Source of the DNA: JAWKZG01 sp041396125 | GTDB taxonomy: Bacteria; Pseudomonadota; Gammaproteobacteria; Competibacterales; Competibacteraceae | Assembly: GCA_041396125.1 (NCBI GenBank) | Contig: JAWKZG010000014.1 | Location: forward strand, 1-64,000 | DNA length: 64,000 nucleotides | Direction of reading: 5' to 3' | Shown here: positions 48,588-56,179 of the stretch, one piece after another | Position numbering within the stretch: the first letter of the stretch is position 1 | Layout: every line of letters begins with the position of its first letter | Made by a program: the position numbers and the translations under genes | Notes under the pieces: generated by a model | Database searches by the model: none | Seen by the model: only the letters and a program-made list of their open reading frames with translations | What the model was told of the DNA's origin: nothing

Positions 48588-48821
48588 ATGGAGAAAACGC
48601 GTAATCAGGACCCGCTACACGGTATCACCCTTAAAATGCTGGTCACCCGGCTGGTAGAGCATTACGGCTGGGAGGCGTTAGGCCGCCGCATCAAAATCAA
48701 CTGCTTCATCAGCGATCCGAGCATCGCCTCCAGTCTGAAATTCCTGCGCAGAACACCCTGGGCGCGGGAAAAAGTTGAAGCGCTTTATCTGAACACCCCA
48801 TGGCCGGATGATCAGGCCTAG
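48588..48821 (+). CDS. VF530 family protein (DUF2132)
   Basis: 77 residues. The sequence NQDPLHGITLKMLVTRLVEHYGWEALG fits the VF530 fold described from Vibrio fischeri, proposed to bind DNA (quoted only in part here). ATG 48588 is used. It ends at LNTPWPDDQA, and homology to a serine recombinase starts in the very next codon, so the normal C-terminus may have been replaced. Confidence 0.85.
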   Translation: MEKTRNQDPLHGITLKMLVTRLVEHYGWEALGRRIKINCFISDPSIASSLKFLRRTPWAREKVEALYLNTPWPDDQA

Positions 48822-49063
48822 CGCAAGCGCATCAATACGGTAGTATTCTGGGCGCTGAGTCGGTTTAGCCGCGAGAGCACGCGAGAAACCCTGAATGATC
48901 TGTACCAGCTGGAAAGCGTTGGCGTCGCCTTTGTCAGCTATACCGAACCGTATGTGAATTCGCTTGGTCTCTGGCGCGCACTAAAGCACAAGGTAAACGC
49001 ATCAGCCGCAGCCCGTTGTCGCAGACCAAACAAATCGAAATTATCCATCTGTATCTCCGTTGA
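48822..49063 (+). pseudogene. serine recombinase (resolvase) remnant with internal deletion
   Basis: After the VF530 stop the frame reads VVFWALSRFSRESTRETLNDL, then LESVGVAFVSYTEPYVNSLG, the central part of a resolvase/invertase catalytic domain. The catalytic Ser end is missing. After about 48980 a second frame gives GKRISRSPLSQTKQIEIIHL and a stop, matching a resolvase tail, so an internal part has been deleted. The rest of the gap up to 49243 is A/T-rich; it shows an 8-bp inverted repeat ACGAACCT / AGGTTCGT (about 49062-49117) and no gene. Confidence 0.75.
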
Positions 49064-49455
49064 CGAACCTGATCGAGTAATTTTGGCGGCTTATTCATCC
49101 GATAAATTTTAGGTTCGTATAAAATTTATGTAGAGTTTATCTCTCTATTTTTAATGATTTTTATTGCTTGATGTTGACATTAGAAAGCATGAGGGTCTAT
49201 TTTTGCGTCTGTCTAAATTTAGTTATACCTAATGTCATGAATCATGAATCAAGAATTATTTAGAATAATTGAGCTTTACCAATCTGCTATAGCGGAGCTA
49301 TTTCCTCGTTTAGCGAAGAGTCTAAATCTGCAGTTACCTATCTCTAATAGAGAGTGGGCGAACAAAGGTTTCGATCAACGAGGTGAGACAACCTGTGGAG
49401 TAAGTTACTTTATTCATGGCTATGGTGTTGCTTTAAAGTGTCAAGGTATTAAGGT

Positions 49456-50930
49456 CATCTCTTTACACACAAGTCAAAAAGCCCCGATTTGCCGGGCATA
49501 GCGCAGGCCTGCGGTGAAATCCATCACCCGCTGCAAGCCCAGCCAGAGGTCTTTGCACCGGGCTCGCCATCGCCCTTGCGCCCTAAAAAGCCGCCCAGTC
49601 TGGCGATCATGCGCAAGGCAGCGTTGAGTGTGGGGGCTGCTGGGGCATGGGCTGTTCGGCCAGTAAATACGCCCCCTGCCACTCCTCCTCAGCCAATACC
49701 AGGTTGACGTCCAAATCCGGCACTGTGCGTCCCAGGCGCATCAAACGGCCTATACGCCAGCTCACGATCAGATACAGCGCTATAGCCCGCTCCATGCGCG
49801 CTAACGTAGACAGTTGTAGCGCTTCGAGCCGACAGCCCTGTTTGAGAATCAAAAAAAACAGTTCGATTTCCCAGCGTGCCAGATACCAGCTGATCAGCTC
49901 CGTGCCGCCGCCTGATGGGGGATGTCGCGATTGCTCAGTAAACGCCACAGCACCGGCTTGACGCCCGCCGGGGCCTCGATTTCCTCGGCCAGTAATAAAC
50001 TCACCGTGAGTGCCGGCGTATCCGTCGTGGCCGGCAGTGTCACCCGCGCCACCCGTAGGGTTTGGCGTACCCGCCGCGCCGTCCGCCCGCGACCCGCCGG
50101 CAGCTGAAAACTCACCTCACCGAGTGGGGCACTCTGCGCCACTGTCGTCCAGAGCTTGTGACCACCTTCCAGACTGCGGTTATGCCGTGCCCGGATGAGC
50201 CAATCAGCCGGGGTACCCAGCGCCTGCGCTTTATCCAGTAAGGTGCGCATGTCCGCTTCCCGATCCGCCACATACACCAACCGCGTCGCGCTCAACTCGG
50301 GCGACTGGGCTAATTCCGCGACTCGCTCGTAGCCTTCCGTCCAACGCAGACTCTCCGTCGGCCCCGCACGCTGGCCCGTCGCGTCTTTCGGCGCCCGTGC
50401 CCACATCCACGCATCCAGTACCCCCAGCGGCTCGCGCGACGGCGTCACGGCATACGTGGCGTGCAAGTACATACCCCGTTGGCTCTCGTAGCTCAACGGC
50501 CCCGCACCGGCCATCTGCCGCCCCTTGAAGTCTAGCTCCGTCGTGTCCTGCAGACACAGCACCACCGGTTGTTCACGCATCCGGGACTCACTACACGCCC
50601 AGTGGGGTGCCATGAGCGCTTCCCAGCTCAAGTCCTCTTGGCTCAGAAAGCGATACGCCGCCTGCGTCTCGGCCCAGCCGTTGCACGAGCCTGGGATACT
50701 GCTCATCGGTTTCTCCCCCAGGCGCTCTAATAGCTTCACCGCTCGTTCATTTAAACGCTTATCGCCCAAATCAATCGTGTGGAGTTCTTCGCCCGCCCAG
50801 CTCATCGCTCATGACCTCTCAGCATTTATCCAGTATTCCGTTGCAGCGTACAATAAGGCTGGGAGAGGCGTCGAAAAAACAACCTATCCTACTGTTTAGT
50901 ATTAGATTCTAGACTTGTGTGTAAGAAGAT
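49456..50930 (-). mobile_element. IS4-family insertion sequence, 1475 bp
   Basis: Imperfect terminal inverted repeats: CATCTCTTTACACACAAGTC at the left and the complement of GACTTGTGTGTAAGAAGAT at the right, 17 of 19 positions equal. The element is flanked by an 11-bp direct repeat GGTATTAAGGT at 49445-49455 and 50931-50941, the duplication size typical of IS4. It carries one transposase gene on the minus strand. The intact ends and duplication imply a fairly recent insertion. Confidence 0.93.
49607..50805 (-). CDS. IS4-family transposase, one frameshift
   Basis: DDE transposase with a Tn5-like N-terminal domain (LGDKRLNERAVKLLERLG, AAYRFLSQEDLSWEAL). Catalytic residues are visible: Asp in LQDTTELDF, Asp in VYVADREADM, and Glu in WYLARWEIELFFLILKQG (YREK-like region). 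The last segment is in another frame from about 49910, where one base appears missing in GGCGGCGGC. If real, the transposase is inactive; other genes in the window show the same kind of break. Confidence 0.9.
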
Positions 50931-51131
50931 GGTATTAAGGTAGATTTTGATTTAGGCGGTGAAGGCCAAATAGATGGTATTGACCCGTGGAAGCTTTGGT
51001 ATTTTCTAAAAGACAGCAACATTAAGACTAGCTTCGGATCTTCTAAGGACGTTGAGGCAGCGGTAAAGGCAGAAGTTTCAAATGGCAATATGACTTATTC
51101 TGGTTACGTGCTGTATTACTTGGCAAGGTAG

Positions 51132-51263
51132 GTATAACAAGGCAATCCAGCATAAGCCACTTTGTGGCTAGGACAGCCTAGCCGTCGCTCGTTTTGTGCA
51201 TGGCTTCGCCATTTTCGCACAAAACAATCAACAACTAGTCTGCCGCTGATTGCGGCGTTAGAG
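51132..51263 (+). repeat. attC 1
   Basis: Starts GTATAACAAGGC right at the stop of cassette 1 and ends GGCGTTAGAG. Long internal inverted repeats (GCTCGTTTTGTGC / GCACAAAACAA) give the folded-strand structure of a 132-bp attC. Confidence 0.85.
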
Positions 51264-51269
51264 CTACAC

Positions 51270-51683
51270 ATGATCGAAAGCGCAGAAGAGTTTGTACGAT
51301 TAAGGGAAAGCGTTATTCCAGAGGAGTATCACAAGGCAGCTAATGAAAAAGCAAGCCTCGAAGTGTGGAATGATGTCCTAGAAAAATATCCAGAAATGGC
51401 TTTTTGGGTTGCGCAAAATAAAAGCGTACCGATTCAGATTCTCGAGAAGCTAGCGAAACATTCCGATCCAAAAGTTAGAGACATGGTTGCTAGAAAAAGG
51501 AAAATACCTGAATCGCTTATGCTAGTTTTAGCGAATGACTGCGATTCTTCAGTAAGAAATGCACTAGTAAATAATGGCAAGGTTACCGAGCGAGTTCTAC
51601 ATTTGTTGGTTAAAGATTCGTGGAAAGCAATAAGTAAGCGTGCAGCGGAAAAGCTTCAGGCTCTAACAAAGCTATCAAATTGA
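51270..51683 (+). CDS. cassette 2: HEAT/LRV-like repeat protein
   Basis: 137 residues. Repeated units of about 24 residues, such as PIQILEKLAKHSDPKVRDMVARK and ESLMLVLANDCDSSVRNALVNN, are typical of HEAT or leucine-rich-variant solenoids that bind protein partners. No enzyme motif. The ATG at 51270 is 7 bp after the attC 1 core. The stop codon lies inside attC 2, as is common for cassette genes. Confidence 0.75.
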   Translation: MIESAEEFVRLRESVIPEEYHKAANEKASLEVWNDVLEKYPEMAFWVAQNKSVPIQILEKLAKHSDPKVRDMVARKRKIPESLMLVLANDCDSSVRNALVNNGKVTERVLHLLVKDSWKAISKRAAEKLQALTKLSN

Positions 51684-51771
51684 CGGCTTTTCCGTAGCTC
51701 GTTTTGTGGTTTAACGCTACGCTACCACAAAACAATCTACTCCAAAGCCGCAATTTATAGCGGCGTTAGGC
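51661..51771 (+). repeat. attC 2
   Basis: CTCTAACAAAGC to GGCGTTAGGC. The arms AAATTGACGGCTTT and AAAGCCGCAATTT pair with one extrahelical A, a hallmark of attC strand recognition. Length 111 bp. Confidence 0.9.
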
Positions 51772-51795
51772 TTTTAAAATCAAAGGAGAAATACC

Positions 51796-52449
51796 ATGCT
51801 AAAGTTTCCAAAACGAACCCGTGAAAGTGACTCTAAAGCTCTATTGGTTGTCCAAGCACTTCAAAGGTCACCAAATTCTGGTCAGAACTACATGGTCTCT
51901 GTTGTAACGACCGATAGTGGGCGATGTTTTGTGTCTCTCTCTGGGTCAAATCGCGCACAAGCCGAAAACGAACTTCGCACCAGACTTCACTGGATCGGTC
52001 AGTTGAATACAGCCGGGCCTGCAAATAAGCAACTTAGAAAAAATCTAAATAAATTAGGTCAACGCGTTGGTGATATTTATGCGGGAGCTCACAATTCGGC
52101 AACGGCTTTTCATCCACTTAGGGGGAATCTCGTCGACCCGGATCGGGATCAGGTATTAGCACGGCATGGAGCGCCGCTTACATTTCAGGGAAATCGAGAT
52201 TGTGCTGAGCCAAAAGCACTCCATGCGGCAGCAACGTCTGGTGCTAAAATTACTGGTATGACTACTGTTTGGTACGGTAATCAGCCAAACCAATACCCGG
52301 ACCCAGCCGGGGCGATGCCTGGAATTCAAGGGCTTAATTATGCTCGCCCGTGTGAGTTCTGTCGGCAGAATGAGACTCGAATAATGATGGAGGTTGAGCG
52401 GAGTCTCTTAGCACAGAAGGGTGCACTTCCGAAACCGTATGAGATTTAG
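51796..52449 (+). CDS. cassette 3: stand-alone deaminase-like protein
   Basis: 217 residues, strong AGGAG site. The C-terminal half has the zinc signature of the cytidine deaminase superfamily: C136-A-E138 in NRDCAEPKALHAA and P185-C-E-F-C189 in ARPCEFCRQNE, with a strand (ITGMTTVWYG) between. This CxE...PCxxC layout resembles the BURPS668_1122/YwqJ-type deaminases found at the ends of secreted toxins. Here it is alone, with no signal peptide, no secretion domain, and no obvious immunity gene next to it. Substrate unknown (free base, nucleotide, RNA or DNA). Confidence 0.65.
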   Translation: MLKFPKRTRESDSKALLVVQALQRSPNSGQNYMVSVVTTDSGRCFVSLSGSNRAQAENELRTRLHWIGQLNTAGPANKQLRKNLNKLGQRVGDIYAGAHNSATAFHPLRGNLVDPDRDQVLARHGAPLTFQGNRDCAEPKALHAAATSGAKITGMTTVWYGNQPNQYPDPAGAMPGIQGLNYARPCEFCRQNETRIMMEVERSLLAQKGALPKPYEI

Positions 52450-52468
52450 TTCATATTCCAGTGTGATT

Positions 52469-52541
52469 GCCTAACAATACGCTGCACTCGGACGGCAATT
52501 CCGCTACGCTCCATTGCCGCCGGTAAGCATAGTCGTTATGC
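52469..52541 (+). repeat. attC 3
   Basis: GCCTAACAATACGC to GTCGTTATGC, 73 bp, with arms GGACGGCAATTCCGC and ATTGCCGCCGG. Confidence 0.88.
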
Positions 52542-52570
52542 TCCTACAGAAAATTAGCTTTGGTGGAAAT

Positions 52571-52870
52571 ATGTTAAAAGTATTAGTGTCAGCATTTGAA
52601 GACCAAAGTAGTGATCGAAGCTTTGAAGTGGCTGACTTATCCTACGATAGAGATGATAATAATTTTTCAATGCGCTGCGTCATGGGCGATGATTGGCTTC
52701 AAAGAGTAAACTCAAAATATGAGTGTGAGCTAAAGCCGCAAATTGTTCGCTTTTCAGATAATGTGGTTTTCATCGTGTTTAGTTCAAATATTGAATTAGA
52801 TGTTTTTGAAAAGTGGCTTCGTTCTGCTTTAAATAAGGTTGAAGAAGGCTATAGGACTATGCGAGGTTAA
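52571..52870 (+). CDS. cassette 4: hypothetical protein, 99 residues
   Basis: Not recognised. A small acidic protein with mixed alpha/beta character (MLKVLVSAFEDQS, then IVRFSDNVVFIVFSS and a final helix). The ATG at 52571 is preferred because the longer frame begins inside attC 3. Low G+C compared with the core genes. Confidence 0.65.
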   Translation: MLKVLVSAFEDQSSDRSFEVADLSYDRDDNNFSMRCVMGDDWLQRVNSKYECELKPQIVRFSDNVVFIVFSSNIELDVFEKWLRSALNKVEEGYRTMRG

Positions 52871-52975
52871 GCATAACAAGCGGCTGCATCGGACAAATTT
52901 CCGCTGTCACCTTTTGTGCAAAAACACGCACAAAAGCCGCCATCAAAAATTTGCTCGGTGAGCCGGGCGTTAGCA
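52871..52975 (+). repeat. attC 4
   Basis: GCATAACAAGCGGC to GGGCGTTAGCA, 105 bp, with internal pair CCTTTTGTGC / GCACAAAAG. Confidence 0.9.
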
Positions 52976-52982
52976 TAAAAAT

Positions 52983-53987
52983 ATGTACGTCATTCTTGAT
53001 TCAAATATTTGGATATCAGAGCTCGGGTTGAAATCAACTCTAGGGGCTGCTGCACGGTTTTATTTGAAGCGAAATGACGCAATTCTAGTGCTTCCGGAGG
53101 TAATCAAACTCGAATCTGAGAGAAATCTAAGAAGTCGCCTCAACGAGCACATATCCTCTATACGAAAAAGCCATGCAGGCTTGTTAAGTGTGTTCGGCAC
53201 TTTGAAAGAAGTTGTACTACCTAAAGAGAATGACGTTGATGCGGTCATAGATGGATTATTTGCCAACCTTGACGTTGAGATTCGGCACCTTCCTTTTAGC
53301 CTGGAAAGCGCTAAAAGCTCTTTTTTGAAAACAATCGAAAAGGTACCGCCAAGTGACAAATCACAGCAGTTTAAAGATGGCGTGCTATGGGCGGATTGTG
53401 TTGCGTTATTAAAAGAAAATGATGTGCATTTAGTTACTGAGGATAAAGCGTTTTATGAAAATAGGCAGTACCAAAATGGAATAGCAAAGAATCTTCTAGC
53501 TGAAATATCTGACATAGATAATACGCTTTCTATCTATCCTTCTCTGCTCGATTTAATGCAGTCAATTCAGACCGATATTGCAATTGAGCCTAGCGATCTA
53601 CTGGCATCCTTCTTGGATATTAATAAGGATAGTGTAGATCGAAGCTTGGAGCGGGCTGGATTTGAGTTAGAGGGGGTCTCGGATAGTGTTATTTCGTCAT
53701 TTGCAACTGAGAATCCATCAGTACTTTATGTGGAATTTGAAATTTTGGTTTCTTGCCAGCCTGTAGTCGCTGATGGTCGAGACCATGGAAGATTAATATT
53801 AACTGGCGATGGTCAACTAGATTTAGATACCGGAAATTATCGAGAGCTAAGAAATTTTGGCGAAGAGTTCTTGTACACCGCAGCTGATGGATCTGAGGAG
53901 AAAACGAAGAATCACGTTTTGTACGCTGATTCATTAGTGATTGGTCACAAAGAAGTTAAGCATTCGGTTCGGTATAAGCTCGATTGA
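52983..53987 (+). CDS. cassette 5: PIN-domain protein, DUF4935 type
   Basis: 334 residues. The N-terminal 170 residues form a PIN-like nuclease domain: MYVILDSNIWI (Asp), VLPEVIKLE (Glu), FKDGVLWADCVAL (Asp) and HLVTEDKAFYE (Asp). This fits the DUF4935 PIN family, often found in defence or toxin contexts. The C-terminal part (ESVSDSVISSF on) is beta-rich and unrecognised. There is no small antitoxin gene in the cassette, so it may be self-contained. Confidence 0.78.
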   Translation: MYVILDSNIWISELGLKSTLGAAARFYLKRNDAILVLPEVIKLESERNLRSRLNEHISSIRKSHAGLLSVFGTLKEVVLPKENDVDAVIDGLFANLDVEIRHLPFSLESAKSSFLKTIEKVPPSDKSQQFKDGVLWADCVALLKENDVHLVTEDKAFYENRQYQNGIAKNLLAEISDIDNTLSIYPSLLDLMQSIQTDIAIEPSDLLASFLDINKDSVDRSLERAGFELEGVSDSVISSFATENPSVLYVEFEILVSCQPVVADGRDHGRLILTGDGQLDLDTGNYRELRNFGEEFLYTAADGSEEKTKNHVLYADSLVIGHKEVKHSVRYKLD

Positions 53988-53990
53988 ATA

Positions 53991-54075
53991 TGCTAACAAG
54001 AAAATCAAGTCGCTCGCTATCGTTCGCTGGGACGCTGTCGCTACCACGCCAGCGCCCCTTATTTAGGCGTTAGCT
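53991..54075 (+). repeat. attC 5
   Basis: TGCTAACAAGAA to GGCGTTAGCT, 85 bp, beginning right after the cassette 5 stop. Confidence 0.85.
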
Positions 54076-54091
54076 TCCGTAGGAGATAAGT

Positions 54092-54931
54092 GTGCTATTT
54101 TCAAAGAGGAAAGGGCTATCAATTGTTCGTGATTCTGTTCAGAAGGACGGAATGGACGATGCTCTCAGGCATGGGCTTTGGAACGCTTTACATATTTGCA
54201 TATGGGAGCAAATTGAATATAACCATTACTCTCGGACATTTAAATCTTCTAATGTGTATGGTTTGTTCCAGCAATATTGGCACAATCTCTTTAAATGGCC
54301 CCTAGATAATTTACCTGGCTATCTTGATGATGCTCATAGGTGTGTAAGAGAGTATTTCTTTAAATGTGAGTGGTACGAGGTTTACGATTTTATTGAGTTT
54401 ACCGCCCAGAACTGTCCTGAAAGTCTTGCAAAAGAATTCACTGATTTTTGCAACCATATATTGGAAAAAGAGCTTTCGGCTTACCGTTTTGTTGGGAGTC
54501 AGCTAACTGATATAACAAGCGCTGAAGAGTTAGAGAGTATTGAATCAGCGATTGACGCGACTACAAAACACTCCGGAGCAAGAAAACATCTGCAAACTGC
54601 TCTTGCGCTGTTATCAGATCGTAAGTCACCTGATTATAGAAACTCGATCAAAGAATCAATAAGTGCGGTAGAGTCACTTTGTGTAGCAGTTTCTGGCAAC
54701 TCTAAGGCCACCCTTGGTAATGCATTGAACTCCATTGAAACCAAACACAAGTTGCATCCCGCTTTCAAGAAAGCGCTATCAAGTTTGTATGGCTATACAA
54801 GTGACTCAGATGGAATTCGCCACGCATTGTTAGAAGAAAGCACAATAAGCTACAGCGATGCTAAGTTTATGCTCGTTGCATGCAGTGCTTTCGTAAATTA
54901 TGTATTAGGCAAACAAAGTGAAAAAAGCTAA
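54092..54931 (+). CDS. cassette 6: AbiJ-like abortive infection protein
   Basis: 279 residues. The N-terminal 160 residues (MLFSKRKGLSIVRDSVQKD, LRHGLWNAL, WHNLFKWPLDNLP) match the AbiJ N-terminal domain 4 pattern; the C-terminal part (HLQTALALLSDRKSPDYRNS, AVESLCVAVSG, GIRHALLEE) is the HEPN-like AbiJ core found in phage-defence proteins. Starts with GTG 54092 after AGGAG. Likely triggers growth arrest on infection; this is inferred from family only. Confidence 0.72.
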   Translation: MLFSKRKGLSIVRDSVQKDGMDDALRHGLWNALHICIWEQIEYNHYSRTFKSSNVYGLFQQYWHNLFKWPLDNLPGYLDDAHRCVREYFFKCEWYEVYDFIEFTAQNCPESLAKEFTDFCNHILEKELSAYRFVGSQLTDITSAEELESIESAIDATTKHSGARKHLQTALALLSDRKSPDYRNSIKESISAVESLCVAVSGNSKATLGNALNSIETKHKLHPAFKKALSSLYGYTSDSDGIRHALLEESTISYSDAKFMLVACSAFVNYVLGKQSEKS

Positions 54932-54997
54932 CAAGCGCATATTGTCGGACTGGTTTTCCGCTGCGCTCCAAACCAGCCGCAAATGCGGACGTTATGA
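54926..54997 (+). repeat. attC 6
   Basis: AGCTAACAAGCGC to GGACGTTATGA, 72 bp; overlaps the cassette 6 stop codon. Confidence 0.87.
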
Positions 54998-55012
54998 CTC
55001 TAGGAGGCAACA

Positions 55013-55417
55013 TTGAGCGAATACTTTGAGATCGCATAGCGTGCAGCAACTAATAGGTTGTGTCTTTTTACGGGGACAGGTTTCTCCAAAGCGGTTTCTG
55101 GTAATGAGGCCCTATTGGCAAGGACTTCTTGAACAGTTATGCGATTTCTTGCCCAAATCCTGAAGAGATAAAGGAATCTATATTTCCACAAGATCGACCG
55201 CCACAGCTTACCCTAGAAGAGGCTGCTCAGGTTATTTCAATTAAGCTTTTTGCTATGGGCATGAATATTCATGAAGAAATAGCCAAATTGATAGAAAATC
55301 TTGATCTAGATACAGGCATAGATGATATTGGAGATTTTTTCTCAAATAGACCTTTCAGGGTTGTTACGACTAATTATGACAAGCTGGCAGAAGAGCTAAC
55401 TGGAGAAAATAGCTCGC
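55013..55417 (+). pseudogene. cassette 7: decayed SIR2-like defence protein
   Basis: An AGGAGG site and TTG start (55013) begin MSEYFEIA, then an in-frame TAG. Beyond it comes LCLFTGTGFSKAVSGNEA (NAD-site GTGFSKA motif), then QGLLEQLCDFL in a second frame, then EEAAQVISIKLFAMGMN and FRVVTTNYDKLAEEL in a third. This is the N-terminal half of a SIR2-like protein of the kind used in phage defence, cut off at GEN by a palindromic repeat. Multiple lesions of different kinds show true decay, unlike the single-base breaks elsewhere. Confidence 0.8.
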
Positions 55418-55499
55418 GTAGGCTGGGTTGAGGAACGAAACCCAGCGCATAACGACCCGGCCAATGCTGGGTTTCCGCTTTCGCTTCTACCCAGCCTAC
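55418..55499. repeat. 82-bp palindromic (MITE/REP-like) element
   Basis: GTAGGCTGGGT at the left and ACCCAGCCTAC at the right, with inner AAACCCAGC / GCTGGGTTT pairing. It truncates the SIR2-like pseudogene. Similar GTAGG(C/T)TGGGT...ACCCA(G/A)CCTAC units are widespread in proteobacterial genomes. Confidence 0.75.
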
Positions 55500-55501
55500 C
55501 G

Positions 55502-55602
55502 CGCTGTTCCTCATAGGCATAGAAACTCAGCTCATCGCTGTTGAGCTTTTGAAGGGCCTTATAGCGGGCTTCGGCGCGGGCGAGAAAATCGGCTTTGGTC
55601 AT
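55502..55602 (-). pseudogene. fragment of unknown or IS-associated gene
   Basis: Starts MTKADFLARAEARYKALQKL, which resembles short N-terminal parts of transposon-associated proteins, and runs straight into the palindromic repeat. Only about 30 residues remain. Identity uncertain. Confidence 0.35.
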
Positions 55603-55671
55603 GAGAGGACTCCCGAGATACCTTGTATTATCCATAGCTTACAATATCTGGGCGGTCGGGGGTAAAATTGG

Positions 55672-55827
55672 AATGCACCCATTGAGCGTTTCAATTGTAC
55701 GTTACGCCAGCGGGTAGGGCGATTGGTGCGCAAGACCTTATCGTTCTCGAAAAAGGTGGACAACCATATCGGCGCGATTTGGTACTTCGTTCATCACTAC
55801 AATGCCTCTAAATCCTTACCTTTTTAG
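55672..55827 (+). pseudogene. IS1-family transposase C-terminal remnant
   Basis: The frame APIERFNCTLRQRVGRLVRK, then TLSFSKKVDNHIGAIWYFVH, is the conserved end of IS1-type transposase (InsB-like). It has no 5' part and no terminal repeats. Together with the palindrome it shows that this cassette has collected insertions. Confidence 0.8.
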
Positions 55828-55860
55828 GACTACCGACAATAACAAAGACTCGTCGTACAT

Positions 55861-55962
55861 GCCTAACAAGGCGCTGCAGCGGACGTTTGACAACGTGCCC
55901 GAACATGCGCTCCGCGCAGAACCGGCGTCTGCATCAAACGCCGGTTAGCTTAGTCGTTAGCC
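55861..55962 (+). repeat. attC 7
   Basis: GCCTAACAAGGCGCTGCAGCG to TAGTCGTTAGCC (first 20 bases only are relevant), 102 bp. Arms GGACGTTTGA and ATCAAACGCC pair. Confidence 0.92.
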
Positions 55963-56178
55963 GTCAAAAGCCTTGTCGAGTCGATCGAGAATATCCAAGC
56001 CCTTGGCAACGTCACCTTTCGCAGCCATCGCACGAAAACGGGTTTCGGCGTCGAATTCCGCAATGGCCTGGGTCGAGAGTTCTTCCATCAGCTTGTTCAC
56101 GCTTATGTGTTTCCGCTTGGCCAGCGCTTTTAAACGCATGTGTTTGTCGTCGGGAAGCCGAACGGTCAAAGTAGCCAT
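55957..56178 (-). CDS. cassette 8: ribbon-helix-helix antitoxin, reverse orientation
   Basis: 73 residues. ATLTVRLPDDKHMRLKALAK and the following SVNKLMEELS form an RHH fold, and a C-terminal helical tail would contact the toxin. Encoded on the strand opposite to the other cassette genes. It is downstream of the PIN gene with a 1-bp gap; the stop codon overlaps the attC 7 core. Confidence 0.82.
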   Translation of the reverse strand: MATLTVRLPDDKHMRLKALAKRKHISVNKLMEELSTQAIAEFDAETRFRAMAAKGDVAKGLDILDRLDKAFDG

Positions 56179-56179
56179 T

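Larger units (their letters stand above)
49244..51131 (+). pseudogene. cassette 1: DUF6896-like protein, split by IS4-family element
   Basis: The left part (49244-49455) ends in LKCQGIKV; the right part (50942-51131) continues DFDLGGEGQIDGIDPWKL and ends YVLYYLAR. Without the insertion and one target copy the gene is exactly 402 bp (133 residues plus stop). The central HGYG...VDFD...GGEGQIDGIDPWKL pattern resembles DUF6896, of unknown function. Cassette 13 encodes a relative (HGIG...IDFDFGENGELNGFDAF). The stop is followed directly by attC 1. Confidence 0.82.

Noticed and set aside
49062..49117. ACGAACCT / AGGTTCGT inverted repeat as a transposon end pair
   Set aside because: Only 8 bp, with no gene between the arms and no target duplication.
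49222..49228. GTTATAC before cassette 1 as an attI site
   Set aside because: It is GTTRRRY-like, but no integrase-binding repeats or intI are visible next to it and the match is short enough to be chance.
49900..49920. Programmed frameshift in the IS4 transposase
   Set aside because: IS4 transposases are normally read in one frame, there is no slippery heptamer, and single-base losses occur all over the window.
55396..55635. 79-residue protein on the minus strand
   Set aside because: More than half of it is translation of the palindromic repeat, so only the first 30 residues could be from a gene.
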